64,000 bases of DNA from RU20A sp042610495 (GCF_042610495.1 NZ_JBHGAP010000006.1:124001-188000), one strand, 5' to 3'; positions 17,945-27,296 are shown, counted from the first letter of the stretch. The notes: generated by a model from the sequence alone, not told the origin. Numbers and translations are program-made.

Positions 17945-18601
17945 ATGGGCACGCGGATCGACCCCTCCTCGATCGAGGAAACGCTGGCGATGGCCGCCGC
18001 CCGGCTTGCCGGCAAGGGACTGCTGACGCACGGGGACGTGCTGTCGCAACGCATTCCCGAGCAGAACAAGCTTGTCGCCGTGACGATCAACCGGAATCAG
18101 GATGTTCCGGACAGCGTCGTGTGGCAGGATCTGTCGGGAAAGCCGCAGGGGCTGCACCACCGCATCTACGCCGCCCGGCCCGATGTCGGGGCCATCGCGG
18201 GCGGCCAGATGACCTGGACACGCGCCCTCGCCCGGCTCGACGTATCGCTTCCGGCGGTCTTCGACGAGCAGGTCCGCCATCTCGGCGTCGAGGCTCGTCG
18301 GGTGGCGTTCCGGTCCGGCGAGAACTGGCCGCTCGCCACCCTTGCCAACGGCGCCAACGCCTATTGCTTCGACGATCTTGCCCTGTGCTTCGGCATGGGG
18401 CTGGAGCGCCTGCTTCTCAACATCGAGATCCTGGAAAAATGCGCGGAGTCCTTCGTTCTCGCCTACAGCGCGGCGGGCACGGCGAAGCGCATTCCCTGGC
18501 TCATCCGCTACATCGCCAACGGGCGGTTGAAGAAGGACCAGAAGGATGCCGCCACCCGCCACCTCAGCGGCGAGCGGTCCATCATGAAGGCCGGCTACTA
18601 G
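17945..18601 (+). CDS. Degenerate class II aldolase homologue lacking catalytic and zinc residues
   Basis: A 218-residue protein whose overall pattern matches class II aldolases (LHHRIYAARPDVGAI aligns with the conserved helix and strand before the HTH motif), but the active site is gone. Aligned to the aldolase two genes upstream, the catalytic glutamate position is P67/Q68, the two HxH ligands are G86 and Q88, and the third histidine is N135. It is therefore probably a non-catalytic subunit, a binding protein or an enzyme with different chemistry. It starts 1 bp after the aminotransferase stop, so it is kept in the operon. The reading frame is intact with ordinary codon use, which argues against a pseudogene. 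Family assignment is by my own reading and should be treated as probable. Confidence 0.75.
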   Translation: MGTRIDPSSIEETLAMAAARLAGKGLLTHGDVLSQRIPEQNKLVAVTINRNQDVPDSVVWQDLSGKPQGLHHRIYAARPDVGAIAGGQMTWTRALARLDVSLPAVFDEQVRHLGVEARRVAFRSGENWPLATLANGANAYCFDDLALCFGMGLERLLLNIEILEKCAESFVLAYSAAGTAKRIPWLIRYIANGRLKKDQKDAATRHLSGERSIMKAGY

Positions 18602-18659
18602 GGTGTGTCCAGCCGAAGCATGGCCGCTTTGGCATCGGAAAGGTGTTGCCGAGCAGGAA

Positions 18660-18860
18660 TTGGAGCACGTCCAGCAAAAGTGCGTCAGCGGTTTTGCGTC
18701 CGGACTGCGTCAAAACAAAGAGATGGAGCATTTCCGGTGATCTCGTGTCACCGGAAATGCACTACAGGATGTCGCGTGATCAGGGATTCACGCGACATCC
18801 TGTAGAATCTTGTTTCCGCGTGTCTTTTTCCTGAAACCGCTGCACACTTTCAGGAGACAT
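18660..18860. repeat. RIME-like rhizobial intergenic palindromic mosaic
   Basis: Three consecutive inverted repeats fill the gap between the converging aldolase operon and autotransporter gene: a 13-bp pair (GCATTTCCGGTGA, 18728-18740 and 18748-18760), an 18-bp pair (18762-18779 and 18788-18805, arms beginning CTACAGGATG) and an 8-bp pair (TCCTGAAA, 18829-18836 and 18848-18855). The preceding GCGGTTTTGCGTCCGGA string and the CTGCACACTTTCAGG end are familiar from Rhizobiaceae intergenic mosaic elements. It ends a few bases from the autotransporter stop and could also terminate both converging transcripts. Family identity is from memory and needs a search. Confidence 0.75.
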
Positions 18861-18863
18861 GCC

Positions 18864-21800
18864 TTAGAACTTCAGGCCGATCTTGATGCTTCCGGCGTGC
18901 GAACGCGTTTCCTCGCCGAAGGTGCCCTCGTAGCGCAGCTTCACCTCCAGCCGTTCGTCATGGAACACGGTCAGGCCTGCCGCGAGCGTCGCCTTCACGT
19001 CCTCGCGCTCGGAGGTCACGCTGTGCTTCAGGCCGGCCAGCGAGCCGCTGGCGAAGGATTGCGTCATCGTCTGATCGGTGAGCGCAACGAGCGCGCCTGC
19101 CTCGACATAGGGGCGCAGCAGCCAGCCATCGTCGAGCGTGATCTGCGTTCCGAACTGGATTTGCGGGTGGAGGTCGGCGAAAAATTCGGTGTTGGCATCG
19201 ACCTTGAGGTCGAGGCTTCCGGCCCCCTGTTCCGTGTAACCGAAATCACGGATCATCGACATGTCGAGATCCACGGTCGGAATGGCGAAGACCGATCCGA
19301 GATCGAACTGGCGGGCCAGCCTGAGACGGCCGGAGAGGCCGAGCGTTTCCTGTTCGGAACGCGCCGTCAGGCCGGCGAAGGGAATGCCCCGTTCGCCTTC
19401 CCCCCAGGTGTAGGAGCCTGAAAGCGCGGCGCTGGCCAGCCAGCCATCGCTCGAATATTTCAGCACCGCGCCGGCATGAAGGCCCTGCCGGTCGGCGCTC
19501 AGGGTCTCGCCGGAAAGGCTGGTCACGTCGTAGCCGAAGCCGAGGCCGAAGCGCCAGTCTTCGGAAAGGGCGACCTGCCGGCCGAGGGAAACGCCGCGCG
19601 TGCGTGTGACGGTGCCGCTTGCCAGATCCTCGCTGTTGCTTTGCGTGCCCTTCAGCCAGGTGCATTCGCTTTCGCTGATGGCGGCGTAGAGGCCGTATTC
19701 GGTGCCGCAGCTGTGGATGTTGCCGATATGGGAAATCGCTGCGGCATGATGACCGCCGGTCGCACCGAAATGGCCGGAGGCATCGGTGTTGTCGGAGATC
19801 ACCTTGTCGAGGCCGGCCACCGTCGTCTGGTTCGCGGCGTTCAGCAGGAGCGCGTGGAGTGCCTGGTCTTCCGCGCTGACGGCTTCGCCCGCCATCCAGC
19901 GATCGACGAGCGGATCGGCGAGCGTGGCAATCGTCCGGGCATTGGCGGAGAGATCACGCACACCGGCAAAATCGGCGCTCACCCGGTCCAGCCACAGCTG
20001 GTTTCCGGCCCGGCGGACGCTGAAATCGAGCACCGGCGTATCATCGATGATGGCGCCACCGTCGGTCAGCGAACGGCTGGCCGACAGGAGTTCGACCGGC
20101 CGGGCGAGCGTGCCGAATTCGCCGAGATAGGGGCGGATCTGCGACCCCTGCTGGAGCGTGATCTCGCCGGCCCGGATCGCGGCGGCAGCCGTTTGCTGGG
20201 GGCGGATTTCGAGATAATGCGAGGCGCCTTCCCTCGCACCGCTGGCGGCACCGGACAGCGTATAGGCGGCGGCCCCCTCGACCGCGCCGTCGATCACGCC
20301 GGCATTGGTGACCGTCGTCGCGCCGGTGAAGCGCAGGCTGCCCTCGACGCCGCCGCCGGCCGCGATGTCCACCGTGCCGCGGCCTGCGGCCCAGACGGCA
20401 TTGTCGAGGCTCCCGAAAGTCTGCACCTTCTCCCCGTTCGCGCCGACGGCCGCCACGCGGCCGAAGATGGAGAGCTGGTAGGCGCCGAGACCGTTGACGA
20501 TATGGATGGCGTCGGTCGCCGTCCTCGGGTCCCGGGCCAGAACCTTGCCGGTGTCGCGCACGACGATGCGGTTGGTCACGGTCGTGCTGCTGTCGCTGAG
20601 GTCGGTCAGGCCCGTCTCTTCCATTGCATTGGTGTTCTGGGTGCGGATGCCCGCGCCATGTTCACCCGATGCCTCAACGGTGCCGGCGACGCTGACATCG
20701 ACGGCGACATCGTCACGCCATTTGGAGACCAGGTAGATACCGGAGGCGCCGGCGCCGCTGACGGAGATCTTGCCGGTGGATGTCTGGCCGGCGCCGACAT
20801 AGTTCGCGTGGCCATCCCGCAGGTTGCCCAGAATGGAGAGCGTCTCGTCGGCCTGGACGACGACGCTCGGGCCAAGCGAGGAGGTGGCGAAGATGCCGTG
20901 CGCGCCGGCGCCCGACGTTTCGATCGTACCGTCCGCCTCGACCGAGACACGCCCCGCAACGGCATGCTGCGAGGGATCATAGGCATTGGTCGTAAAGCCG
21001 TCCGTTCCGTTCAGCAGGGCGAGACCGCCGCCCGTCGTCGATTGGGCGAAAATGCCGTGCGAGCCGGTGCCGCTCGTCGAAATCAGGCTTGCGGCATCCA
21101 TGCGGACGGTAACCGGGCCGCTGCCATAGCCTGTCGTGCCCTTGTTGAGGATGATCTGCGGCGTGACGGTTTTCCCGCCATTGACGGAGAGAATGCCGCC
21201 GCCGCTACCCACCGACTGCGCCAGCACGCCGAAGGCGAGATCGCCTGTCGTGCGGATGGCGCCGCCCGTCAGCATCACATTGGCCGAGCCATAGCCGTCG
21301 CCATAGGGGAAATCCGCCTTGCCGAAGGTGGCGGAAACCTGTCCGCCCGCGACGCGATCGAGATCGCCGATGGACATCAGACCGCCGCCGGCCGCCACCG
21401 ACTGGGCGAGAATGCCATGCGAGAGATCGCCGCTGGTGGCAATCAGGCCCGTATGGGTGACGAATGCGTCTCCGGCACGGACATCGATGCCATGCCCCAG
21501 GCCAAGGCCGAGATTGAGCTGGATGGCTTGACCGCTCGCGACATCGTAGAAGACCTCGCCGCCGCCCCCGCCGATCGTCTGCGCCATCACGCCGATGGCC
21601 TGGTCGCCGGCCGTTGCGATCCGGCCGGTATTGACCATCGTGACCGTGCTACCCCAGCCATATTGGGCAAACCCGTCGCGATAGCCGTTTTCGCTGCCCA
21701 AGAGGACATCGAGCGTCTGCTGGCCGATGGTGATGCCATCGTCATGGACGACGCCGGCAATACCGCCGCCGGAACCGATCGACTGGCCGACCATGCCGTG

Positions 21801-24800
21801 GGCGAAATCGCCTGATGTCTGGATGCCGGCGCCCGTCACGCTGACGTCCACCTGTCCGCCATCGGCGCGCGTGCCCGTATTCGTGAAGCCTGCGAGCGTC
21901 AGCGTTGTGCTGGCCGAGGGAATGGAGGATGCCATGGCCGCGCTGGCGTGATTGGCGCTCAGCAGGCCGCCACCGCCGCCGATCGACTGCGCCACGATCC
22001 CGCGTGCGCCATCGCCGCGTGTCGTGATGGCTACGGTGTCGGCAAGCTTCACCGTGACGATGCCGGTGCCCAGTAGCGAGGAGACCGCCCGCGACCCGAG
22101 AATGGCCGAGAGCGTGTGCGTGGTGGCGCCGTGGGCGGTCGGAAGGCCGGCAAGCGGCGAGGACAGATCATCGCCGCTGACTGTTGCGACATCGCCGCCG
22201 CCATGGCTGATCGCCTGCGCGACGATGCCAGAGGACAAGGCGCCGACCGTCGCGATCCGGGCGGCATCCAGCAGGCTGACGGAGACGTCGCGCGCGCCGC
22301 CCGCCGCGCCGTCCAGCGAGCCGAGCTGGTAGGTGCCGGAGGCGTTCAGACCGCTCTGCCCCGGCCCGGCCGGAAGGGTGCCGCGCGCCGCGTTCACGGC
22401 CGTCTGCGCGCCATAGGTCTTCACGTCGGAGAAGGTCCCGCCGCCGCCGCCGATCGACTGGGCCAGAATGGCGTGGGCGTTTTCACCGTATGTCTGCACG
22501 GTGCCGTATTCGGTCACCTTAACAGGGCCACCCGTGCCGCCGGTGCCGGCCCCGGTCGCGCCCAGGAGCCGCGTGACGGCCTCGGCCTCGACATCACCTT
22601 CGGAAGGGGCGTTGTCGGGATCCTTCTTGTCGATCAGCTGGACGACCTGAACCACGCCCGAATTGCCGCCGCCGCCGCCCACCGACTGCGCCAGGATGCC
22701 GGTGGAGCGGGGGCCCTTCGTGACGATCACGGTCTTCATGTCCTTGATGTCGGTGAAGGTCACCGCGCCGCCATCGCCCGCCGCAGCACCACTGCCGCCC
22801 ATCACGGCCTTGCGGTCCTCGGAATCATCCTTGGAGACGCGGTCATATTCAAAGACGGTGCCGCCATTGCCGCCGCCGCCGCCGACGGACTGCAGCAGGA
22901 CACCGGCCGAAACGGCCCCTTCCGTCAGGATCGAGCCCGCATTGGTGGCGTTGACGGTGCCGCCATGCATGCCGGTGCCGCCATTGCCGCCGACGGCGAG
23001 TTCCGTGCTCTTGATGGTGACCGCCGGGCCATCGCCGACCTTGGGCTTGCTGCCCTTGGTGTAGGACAGAAGCAGGCTCGTCCCGCCATTGCCGCCGCCG
23101 CCGCCGATCGACTGGGCGAGCATGCCGGCCGACTGGTGGCCGAAGGTCGTGATGATGCCGGCATTGTCGAGCGTCACCGTGCCTCCCGTGCCGCCGCTGC
23201 CGCCGCTGCCGCCAAGCGAGACATCGGCCGAGGAGGTGAGCGCCTTGGATTTCCCGTCATCGGTCGAGGCCGCGGAACTGGATGTGATGCTCAGCACACG
23301 CGATGCACCGCCATTGCCGCCGCCGCCGCCCACGGATTGCGCGATGATGGCGGCGGCGTGGTCGCCGAGCGTCGTGATCGACTGCCTGTTGCTGACGGTG
23401 ACGGCACCGCCCGCGCCGCCCACGCTGCCGTGGCCGCCGAGCGCCACATTGCCGGAAACGGTCTGGCTGCCCTGCCCCTTCGACAGCATGTCGCGGGAAA
23501 GACTGAGGGCCGCAATCGTGGACGAGCCGCCATTGCCGCCGCCGCCGCCGATCGACTGGGCGAGGATGCCGAGCGCGTGGTCGCCGGCCGTCAGGATATC
23601 CGCGCGGTTGGTTACGGTGACGGTGCCGCCGGTTGCCCCGGCACCGCCTTCGCCGCCGAGCGCGATATTGGCGCTGTAGGTCTTCTGCGCATTCTGCGTG
23701 ACGACGGCCGAGGCCGCGATGGCCGCGCCGCCATTGCCGCCACCGCCGCCGATCGACTGGGCGAGAATGCCGAGCGAGCCGCTGCCGGTCGTGGTGATGC
23801 TGGCGCCGCTGTCGATGGTGACGGTTCCCCCCGTGCCGCCGGCCAGACCGCCGCCGCCGAAGGCGACGCCGCCGCCGAGCGAGACGTTGGACGTGCTGCC
23901 GGGCGTGGGCGCGGCCTTTGTCAGATCGGCCGTCACCGTGACCGCCGCGCCGCCATTGCCGCCGCCGCCGCCGATCGACTGGGCGATGATGCCGGTGGAG
24001 AGATTGCCGGTCGTGGTGATCGACCCGCCGCTTGGCTTGATCGTCACCGCCTGTCCGGCGCCGCCCGCACCGCCGCCACCGCCGATGGCGACATTGGCAT
24101 TGAAGGCAGAGCCGCCCGTTGCGGTCATGCCGACATCGATGGCCGTGCCGCCATTGCCGCCGCCGCCGCCGATCGACTGGGCGACGAGACCGCTGGAATT
24201 GTCGCCGGCGGTGACGATCCTGCCCAAAGCGGTTCCGGCCTCGTGAACGAGGATCACGCCACCCGAGCCGCCGGCACCGGCACCTCCGCCGATCGCCGCG
24301 CTCGCCCCGATCGCCGTATCACCGCCAAGCGATGCCGTGACATTGATGGCCGAGCCGCCATTGCCGCCGCCACCGCCGATCGACTGCAGCAGAAGGCCCG
24401 TGGCATTGGCGCCGCGCGTTTCCACGTCGCCGCTGAAGGTCAGCGTCAGCGTTCCCGCCTGCCCGCCGACCCCGCCGCTGCCGCCGATCGCGGCCGAGGC
24501 ATTGGCCGAGACGGCACCGCTTGCGGAGACGCCGATATGGGTGGAGCGCCCGCCATTGCCGCCGCCGCCTGCAATGGATTGCAGGATGACGGCGCCCGAA
24601 TTGTCGCCCTCTGTCAGGATACGGCCGGTGCCGGCCAAGCTGACGGCGCCGGCAAGGCCGCCATCACCGCCGCTGCCACCCATGACCAGCCCGAGATCGG
24701 CCGAGAATTCGCCACCCACCGATCCGCTGAGCGAGGCGGCCGCGCCGCCACTGCCGCCGCCGCCGCCGATCGACTGGAGAAGAAGCCCGGCGGAGTTGGC

Positions 24801-26969
24801 GGAATGGGTGGTCACGGCTGCGTCGTTCGTGGCCGTGATGGCACCGCCTGCGCCGCCCTGCCCGCCCGAGCCGCCGATGGCGACGCCAAGCGAGAGACTG
24901 CCGACCGGATTGCCCGAAAAACTCTGCGTGACGGCCGTGCCGCCCTGCCCGCCGCCGCCGCCGATGGACTGCACGAGCAGGCCGGGCGAATTGCTTCCCT
25001 GCTGCGCGGCGATCGCCGCGGCGTTTGCTGCCGTCGCCGCATCCGCAGCCGGCAGGCTCGCCGCTGGCGCCGCACGCCCGGCGGTCTCGGTGCCGGTGAC
25101 GATCGATGTTCCCGCGTCGAGGGTGACGGTCACCTGCCCGCCATTGCCGCCGCCGCCGCCGGAACCGCCGATCGCGATGGTGGAGCTGATGCCGGGGCTG
25201 ATGGCCGTTGCCTTGGCCTGACCGCCAACCCCGCCGCCGCCGCCGATCGTGTGGATGAGCACGCCGGCCGCGTGCATGCCCGTCGCCCTGATCGTCGCGT
25301 TGTTCTGAAGATTGACCCTCACGTCTCCGCCATTGCCGCCCTGGCCGCCGCTGCCGCCCACGGCGACCGCGGAAAAGACCGAGGTTGCGGAAGCGCTGCC
25401 GCCCAGGCCGCCGCCGCCGCCGATGCTTTCGATCAGCACGGCGTGCGCCAGGTCGCCTGTCGTTTCGATGGATGCCCGGTCGCGAAGGGTCAGCGTTATC
25501 TGGCCACCATTGCCACCATTGCCGCCATTGCCGCCGATGGCAAGCGACGTGAAAAGGCCGCTGGCGCTGGCATCGCCGCCGCGCCCGCCATCGCCGCCGA
25601 TCGACAGGAGATGGGCGCCCACCGACAGGTCGCCGCTCGTCGCGATGCGGCCGTCACCCGTCTGCGTCAGCGTGACGTTGCCGCCCCTGCCGCCATTGCC
25701 CCCATTGCCGCCGACCGCGTGATGGCCGCTGTCATTGCCGCCCGCCTCGCCATTGCCGGCGATGGACGCGGCATAGACGCCGCCGGCAAAGTTGCCCTGC
25801 GTGACGATTGAGCCCGCATTGCTGATGTCGATCTGGCCGGCACTTCCACCACCAACGCCCTGGCCGCCGTCATCACCACCCCTGCCGCCATCGCCTGCCC
25901 GCGATTCCACCGCGACGCCATCGGCGGAGGCCTCCGCGGTGGACATCGTCCCGCTGTTCTCGATCGAGATATCGCCGGTGACGCCCGGATTGCCGCCGTT
26001 GCCGGAGCGATGCTGGACATTCGTGCCGTTGCCGGCGATGGCATCGATCCGCAGCGCATCCTGCCCCGCGCCATAGGTCTCGACCGTCCCGAAGTTCTTC
26101 ACGGAAATCGGGCGGGTATCGCCAGCGATATTGGAATAGCCCGCCTTGACGTTGCCGGCGCTGCCGGCCACGGCGTCGATGCGGATGCCGTAGGAATCGC
26201 TGATGTCATTGCGCATGCGGGCAATGATCCGGCCGGTGTTTTCTACCGTGACACCTCCTGTAAAGCCGCCATGACCGGCCTTTCCGATCGCATTGTCCTC
26301 CGGCGTATAATCGCCGCCATCACCCCCGCGCACCCTCACGCCGATGGCGGTGCCGGCGGTCTCCAGCAGGCCCTGGTTCGTGACAGAGACATCCCCGGTA
26401 TAGCCGCCGGATCCGCCCTGGCCGCCGCTGGCAGTCGTGGCCCCGCCCGGACCGCCTTCGCTCGTCACCAGAATGCCGCTGGAGGAGAGGGTGGCGGTTG
26501 CGAAATTGGTGATGGAGACCGCACCGCCTCTATTGCCGAAGCCGCCATTGCGGTCGTCCCCGCCGCCGGTGGACACGCCGCCGGCGCCGCCTCTCGCCGT
26601 GACCGCAAAGAGATGATCGGCCGAGACGGTGCCATGGGCTTCCAGCCGAACGTTGCCTGCAGCGCCGCCGTCGCCCGGCGCAGGGGCGGAGGCACCGGCA
26701 CCCCCGCTGACCCAGACATTGACGGCGCGCGACAGATCGCGCGTCGCGCAGGCCACGTCACTGCCCGTCCCTCCGCTCGTGCCTCTGCGGTCATCCAGCA
26801 TCTGGCCGGTACGGCCGCCTGTGCCCAGAAAAACAATGCCCGTCCCGTTGGTCGCGCAGGCGCTGAGAACGCCATCGGCCAGCGCCGTCGAGGTCATCAG
26901 GCTGGCGGCAAGGGAAAGCGACAGGCGCGATGCGACAGCAAATACGCTGGAAGTCCTGCACCGCGTCAT
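18864..26969 (-). CDS. Giant glycine-rich type Va autotransporter adhesin
   Basis: Surface protein of 2,701 residues. The signal peptide (basic MTRCRTSSVFAVASR, hydrophobic core, cleavage near TALA before DG) is followed by a passenger of about 2,300 residues that should fold as a parallel beta-helix, built from about 22 units of the type GxLAQSIGGGGGNGG separated by T/V/N-rich strands. The last ~280 residues are a beta-barrel translocator ending in KIGLKF. The ATG at 26969 is chosen because it starts the signal peptide and follows CGGGGCAGCG; a TTG at 27029 would give an extended signal. The gene is single, not in an operon. Adhesion, aggregation or matrix roles are inferred from the class. 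Confidence 0.92.
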   Translation of the reverse strand: MTRCRTSSVFAVASRLSLSLAASLMTSTALADGVLSACATNGTGIVFLGTGGRTGQMLDDRRGTSGGTGSDVACATRDLSRAVNVWVSGGAGASAPAPGDGGAAGNVRLEAHGTVSADHLFAVTARGGAGGVSTGGGDDRNGGFGNRGGAVSITNFATATLSSSGILVTSEGGPGGATTASGGQGGSGGYTGDVSVTNQGLLETAGTAIGVRVRGGDGGDYTPEDNAIGKAGHGGFTGGVTVENTGRIIARMRNDISDSYGIRIDAVAGSAGNVKAGYSNIAGDTRPISVKNFGTVETYGAGQDALRIDAIAGNGTNVQHRSGNGGNPGVTGDISIENSGTMSTAEASADGVAVESRAGDGGRGGDDGGQGVGGGSAGQIDISNAGSIVTQGNFAGGVYAASIAGNGEAGGNDSGHHAVGGNGGNGGRGGNVTLTQTGDGRIATSGDLSVGAHLLSIGGDGGRGGDASASGLFTSLAIGGNGGNGGNGGQITLTLRDRASIETTGDLAHAVLIESIGGGGGLGGSASATSVFSAVAVGGSGGQGGNGGDVRVNLQNNATIRATGMHAAGVLIHTIGGGGGVGGQAKATAISPGISSTIAIGGSGGGGGNGGQVTVTLDAGTSIVTGTETAGRAAPAASLPAADAATAANAAAIAAQQGSNSPGLLVQSIGGGGGQGGTAVTQSFSGNPVGSLSLGVAIGGSGGQGGAGGAITATNDAAVTTHSANSAGLLLQSIGGGGGSGGAAASLSGSVGGEFSADLGLVMGGSGGDGGLAGAVSLAGTGRILTEGDNSGAVILQSIAGGGGNGGRSTHIGVSASGAVSANASAAIGGSGGVGGQAGTLTLTFSGDVETRGANATGLLLQSIGGGGGNGGSAINVTASLGGDTAIGASAAIGGGAGAGGSGGVILVHEAGTALGRIVTAGDNSSGLVAQSIGGGGGNGGTAIDVGMTATGGSAFNANVAIGGGGGAGGAGQAVTIKPSGGSITTTGNLSTGIIAQSIGGGGGNGGAAVTVTADLTKAAPTPGSTSNVSLGGGVAFGGGGLAGGTGGTVTIDSGASITTTGSGSLGILAQSIGGGGGNGGAAIAASAVVTQNAQKTYSANIALGGEGGAGATGGTVTVTNRADILTAGDHALGILAQSIGGGGGNGGSSTIAALSLSRDMLSKGQGSQTVSGNVALGGHGSVGGAGGAVTVSNRQSITTLGDHAAAIIAQSVGGGGGNGGASRVLSITSSSAASTDDGKSKALTSSADVSLGGSGGSGGTGGTVTLDNAGIITTFGHQSAGMLAQSIGGGGGNGGTSLLLSYTKGSKPKVGDGPAVTIKSTELAVGGNGGTGMHGGTVNATNAGSILTEGAVSAGVLLQSVGGGGGNGGTVFEYDRVSKDDSEDRKAVMGGSGAAAGDGGAVTFTDIKDMKTVIVTKGPRSTGILAQSVGGGGGNSGVVQVVQLIDKKDPDNAPSEGDVEAEAVTRLLGATGAGTGGTGGPVKVTEYGTVQTYGENAHAILAQSIGGGGGTFSDVKTYGAQTAVNAARGTLPAGPGQSGLNASGTYQLGSLDGAAGGARDVSVSLLDAARIATVGALSSGIVAQAISHGGGDVATVSGDDLSSPLAGLPTAHGATTHTLSAILGSRAVSSLLGTGIVTVKLADTVAITTRGDGARGIVAQSIGGGGGLLSANHASAAMASSIPSASTTLTLAGFTNTGTRADGGQVDVSVTGAGIQTSGDFAHGMVGQSIGSGGGIAGVVHDDGITIGQQTLDVLLGSENGYRDGFAQYGWGSTVTMVNTGRIATAGDQAIGVMAQTIGGGGGEVFYDVASGQAIQLNLGLGLGHGIDVRAGDAFVTHTGLIATSGDLSHGILAQSVAAGGGLMSIGDLDRVAGGQVSATFGKADFPYGDGYGSANVMLTGGAIRTTGDLAFGVLAQSVGSGGGILSVNGGKTVTPQIILNKGTTGYGSGPVTVRMDAASLISTSGTGSHGIFAQSTTGGGLALLNGTDGFTTNAYDPSQHAVAGRVSVEADGTIETSGAGAHGIFATSSLGPSVVVQADETLSILGNLRDGHANYVGAGQTSTGKISVSGAGASGIYLVSKWRDDVAVDVSVAGTVEASGEHGAGIRTQNTNAMEETGLTDLSDSSTTVTNRIVVRDTGKVLARDPRTATDAIHIVNGLGAYQLSIFGRVAAVGANGEKVQTFGSLDNAVWAAGRGTVDIAAGGGVEGSLRFTGATTVTNAGVIDGAVEGAAAYTLSGAASGAREGASHYLEIRPQQTAAAAIRAGEITLQQGSQIRPYLGEFGTLARPVELLSASRSLTDGGAIIDDTPVLDFSVRRAGNQLWLDRVSADFAGVRDLSANARTIATLADPLVDRWMAGEAVSAEDQALHALLLNAANQTTVAGLDKVISDNTDASGHFGATGGHHAAAISHIGNIHSCGTEYGLYAAISESECTWLKGTQSNSEDLASGTVTRTRGVSLGRQVALSEDWRFGLGFGYDVTSLSGETLSADRQGLHAGAVLKYSSDGWLASAALSGSYTWGEGERGIPFAGLTARSEQETLGLSGRLRLARQFDLGSVFAIPTVDLDMSMIRDFGYTEQGAGSLDLKVDANTEFFADLHPQIQFGTQITLDDGWLLRPYVEAGALVALTDQTMTQSFASGSLAGLKHSVTSEREDVKATLAAGLTVFHDERLEVKLRYEGTFGEETRSHAGSIKIGLKF
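21960..25440 (-). repeat. Tandem glycine-rich coding repeats inside the autotransporter
   Basis: In this part of the gene a block reading, on the plus strand, CCGCCGCCGATCGACTG recurs every roughly 150-260 bp and encodes QSIGGGGG. Several copies share both the glycine codons and the following ATC-GACTG bases, so nucleotide identity exceeds what the protein needs. Spacing is irregular and always in frame, as expected for an expanding and contracting passenger domain. The weaker copies outside this interval diverge (SGGG, AAGGG). Confidence 0.75.
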
Positions 26970-27104
26970 CGCTGCCCCGAATCGCTTTGATATTCGGGAC
27001 AGAATTCGGATCGAATGTGATGCCGTCAATTATCGAATTCATCTTCTTTAGATAATACTTCCGGTTCATCCCGTCCGTGTTGTGTTTTCCATCGAAGCCT
27101 TCCG

Positions 27105-27122
27105 GGTGATCACGCGATCACC
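27105..27122. promoter_or_regulatory. Palindrome GGTGATC-N4-GATCACC
   Basis: Perfect 7-bp arms separated by ACGC, lying between the divergent autotransporter and GntR genes. It could be an operator for either. No regulator can be assigned from sequence. Confidence 0.45.
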
Positions 27123-27296
27123 TGCAAAGCTCTATGCTTCTGTTTTTGCCGAATTGTCTGCCGCCGAAGCTGGAACGCTTCCGCTGCAATGCCCCGTGCT
27201 GCCGGCCGCAGGAGGTGCCGGGACGGCAAAGCGCCATCCAATCGTCGCGCGTCGGGCAGCCCTCTTGAAATGGGCCGAAATCAGTGCATAGGTAAG

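Noticed and set aside
21960..25440. CRISPR-like regular repeats (CCGCCGCCGATCGACTG)
   Set aside because: Repeat spacing varies, intervening sequences are in-frame beta-helix units, and there are no cas genes. They are protein-coding repeats.
22116..25811. A 1,231-residue plus-strand open frame, and a 779-residue one at 19476-21815, antisense to the autotransporter
   Set aside because: They are Arg/Ala/Gly-rich translations of the repetitive GC-rich antisense strand, lack domain patterns, and lie wholly inside a gene with a signal peptide and beta-barrel.
26791..27069. Small minus-strand frame beginning MNRKYYLKK, resembling an extended autotransporter signal
   Set aside because: It is in a different frame from the autotransporter, its remainder has no signal-peptide character, and the autotransporter has its own good signal peptide and ribosome site at 26969. 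A frameshift joining the two is not needed.
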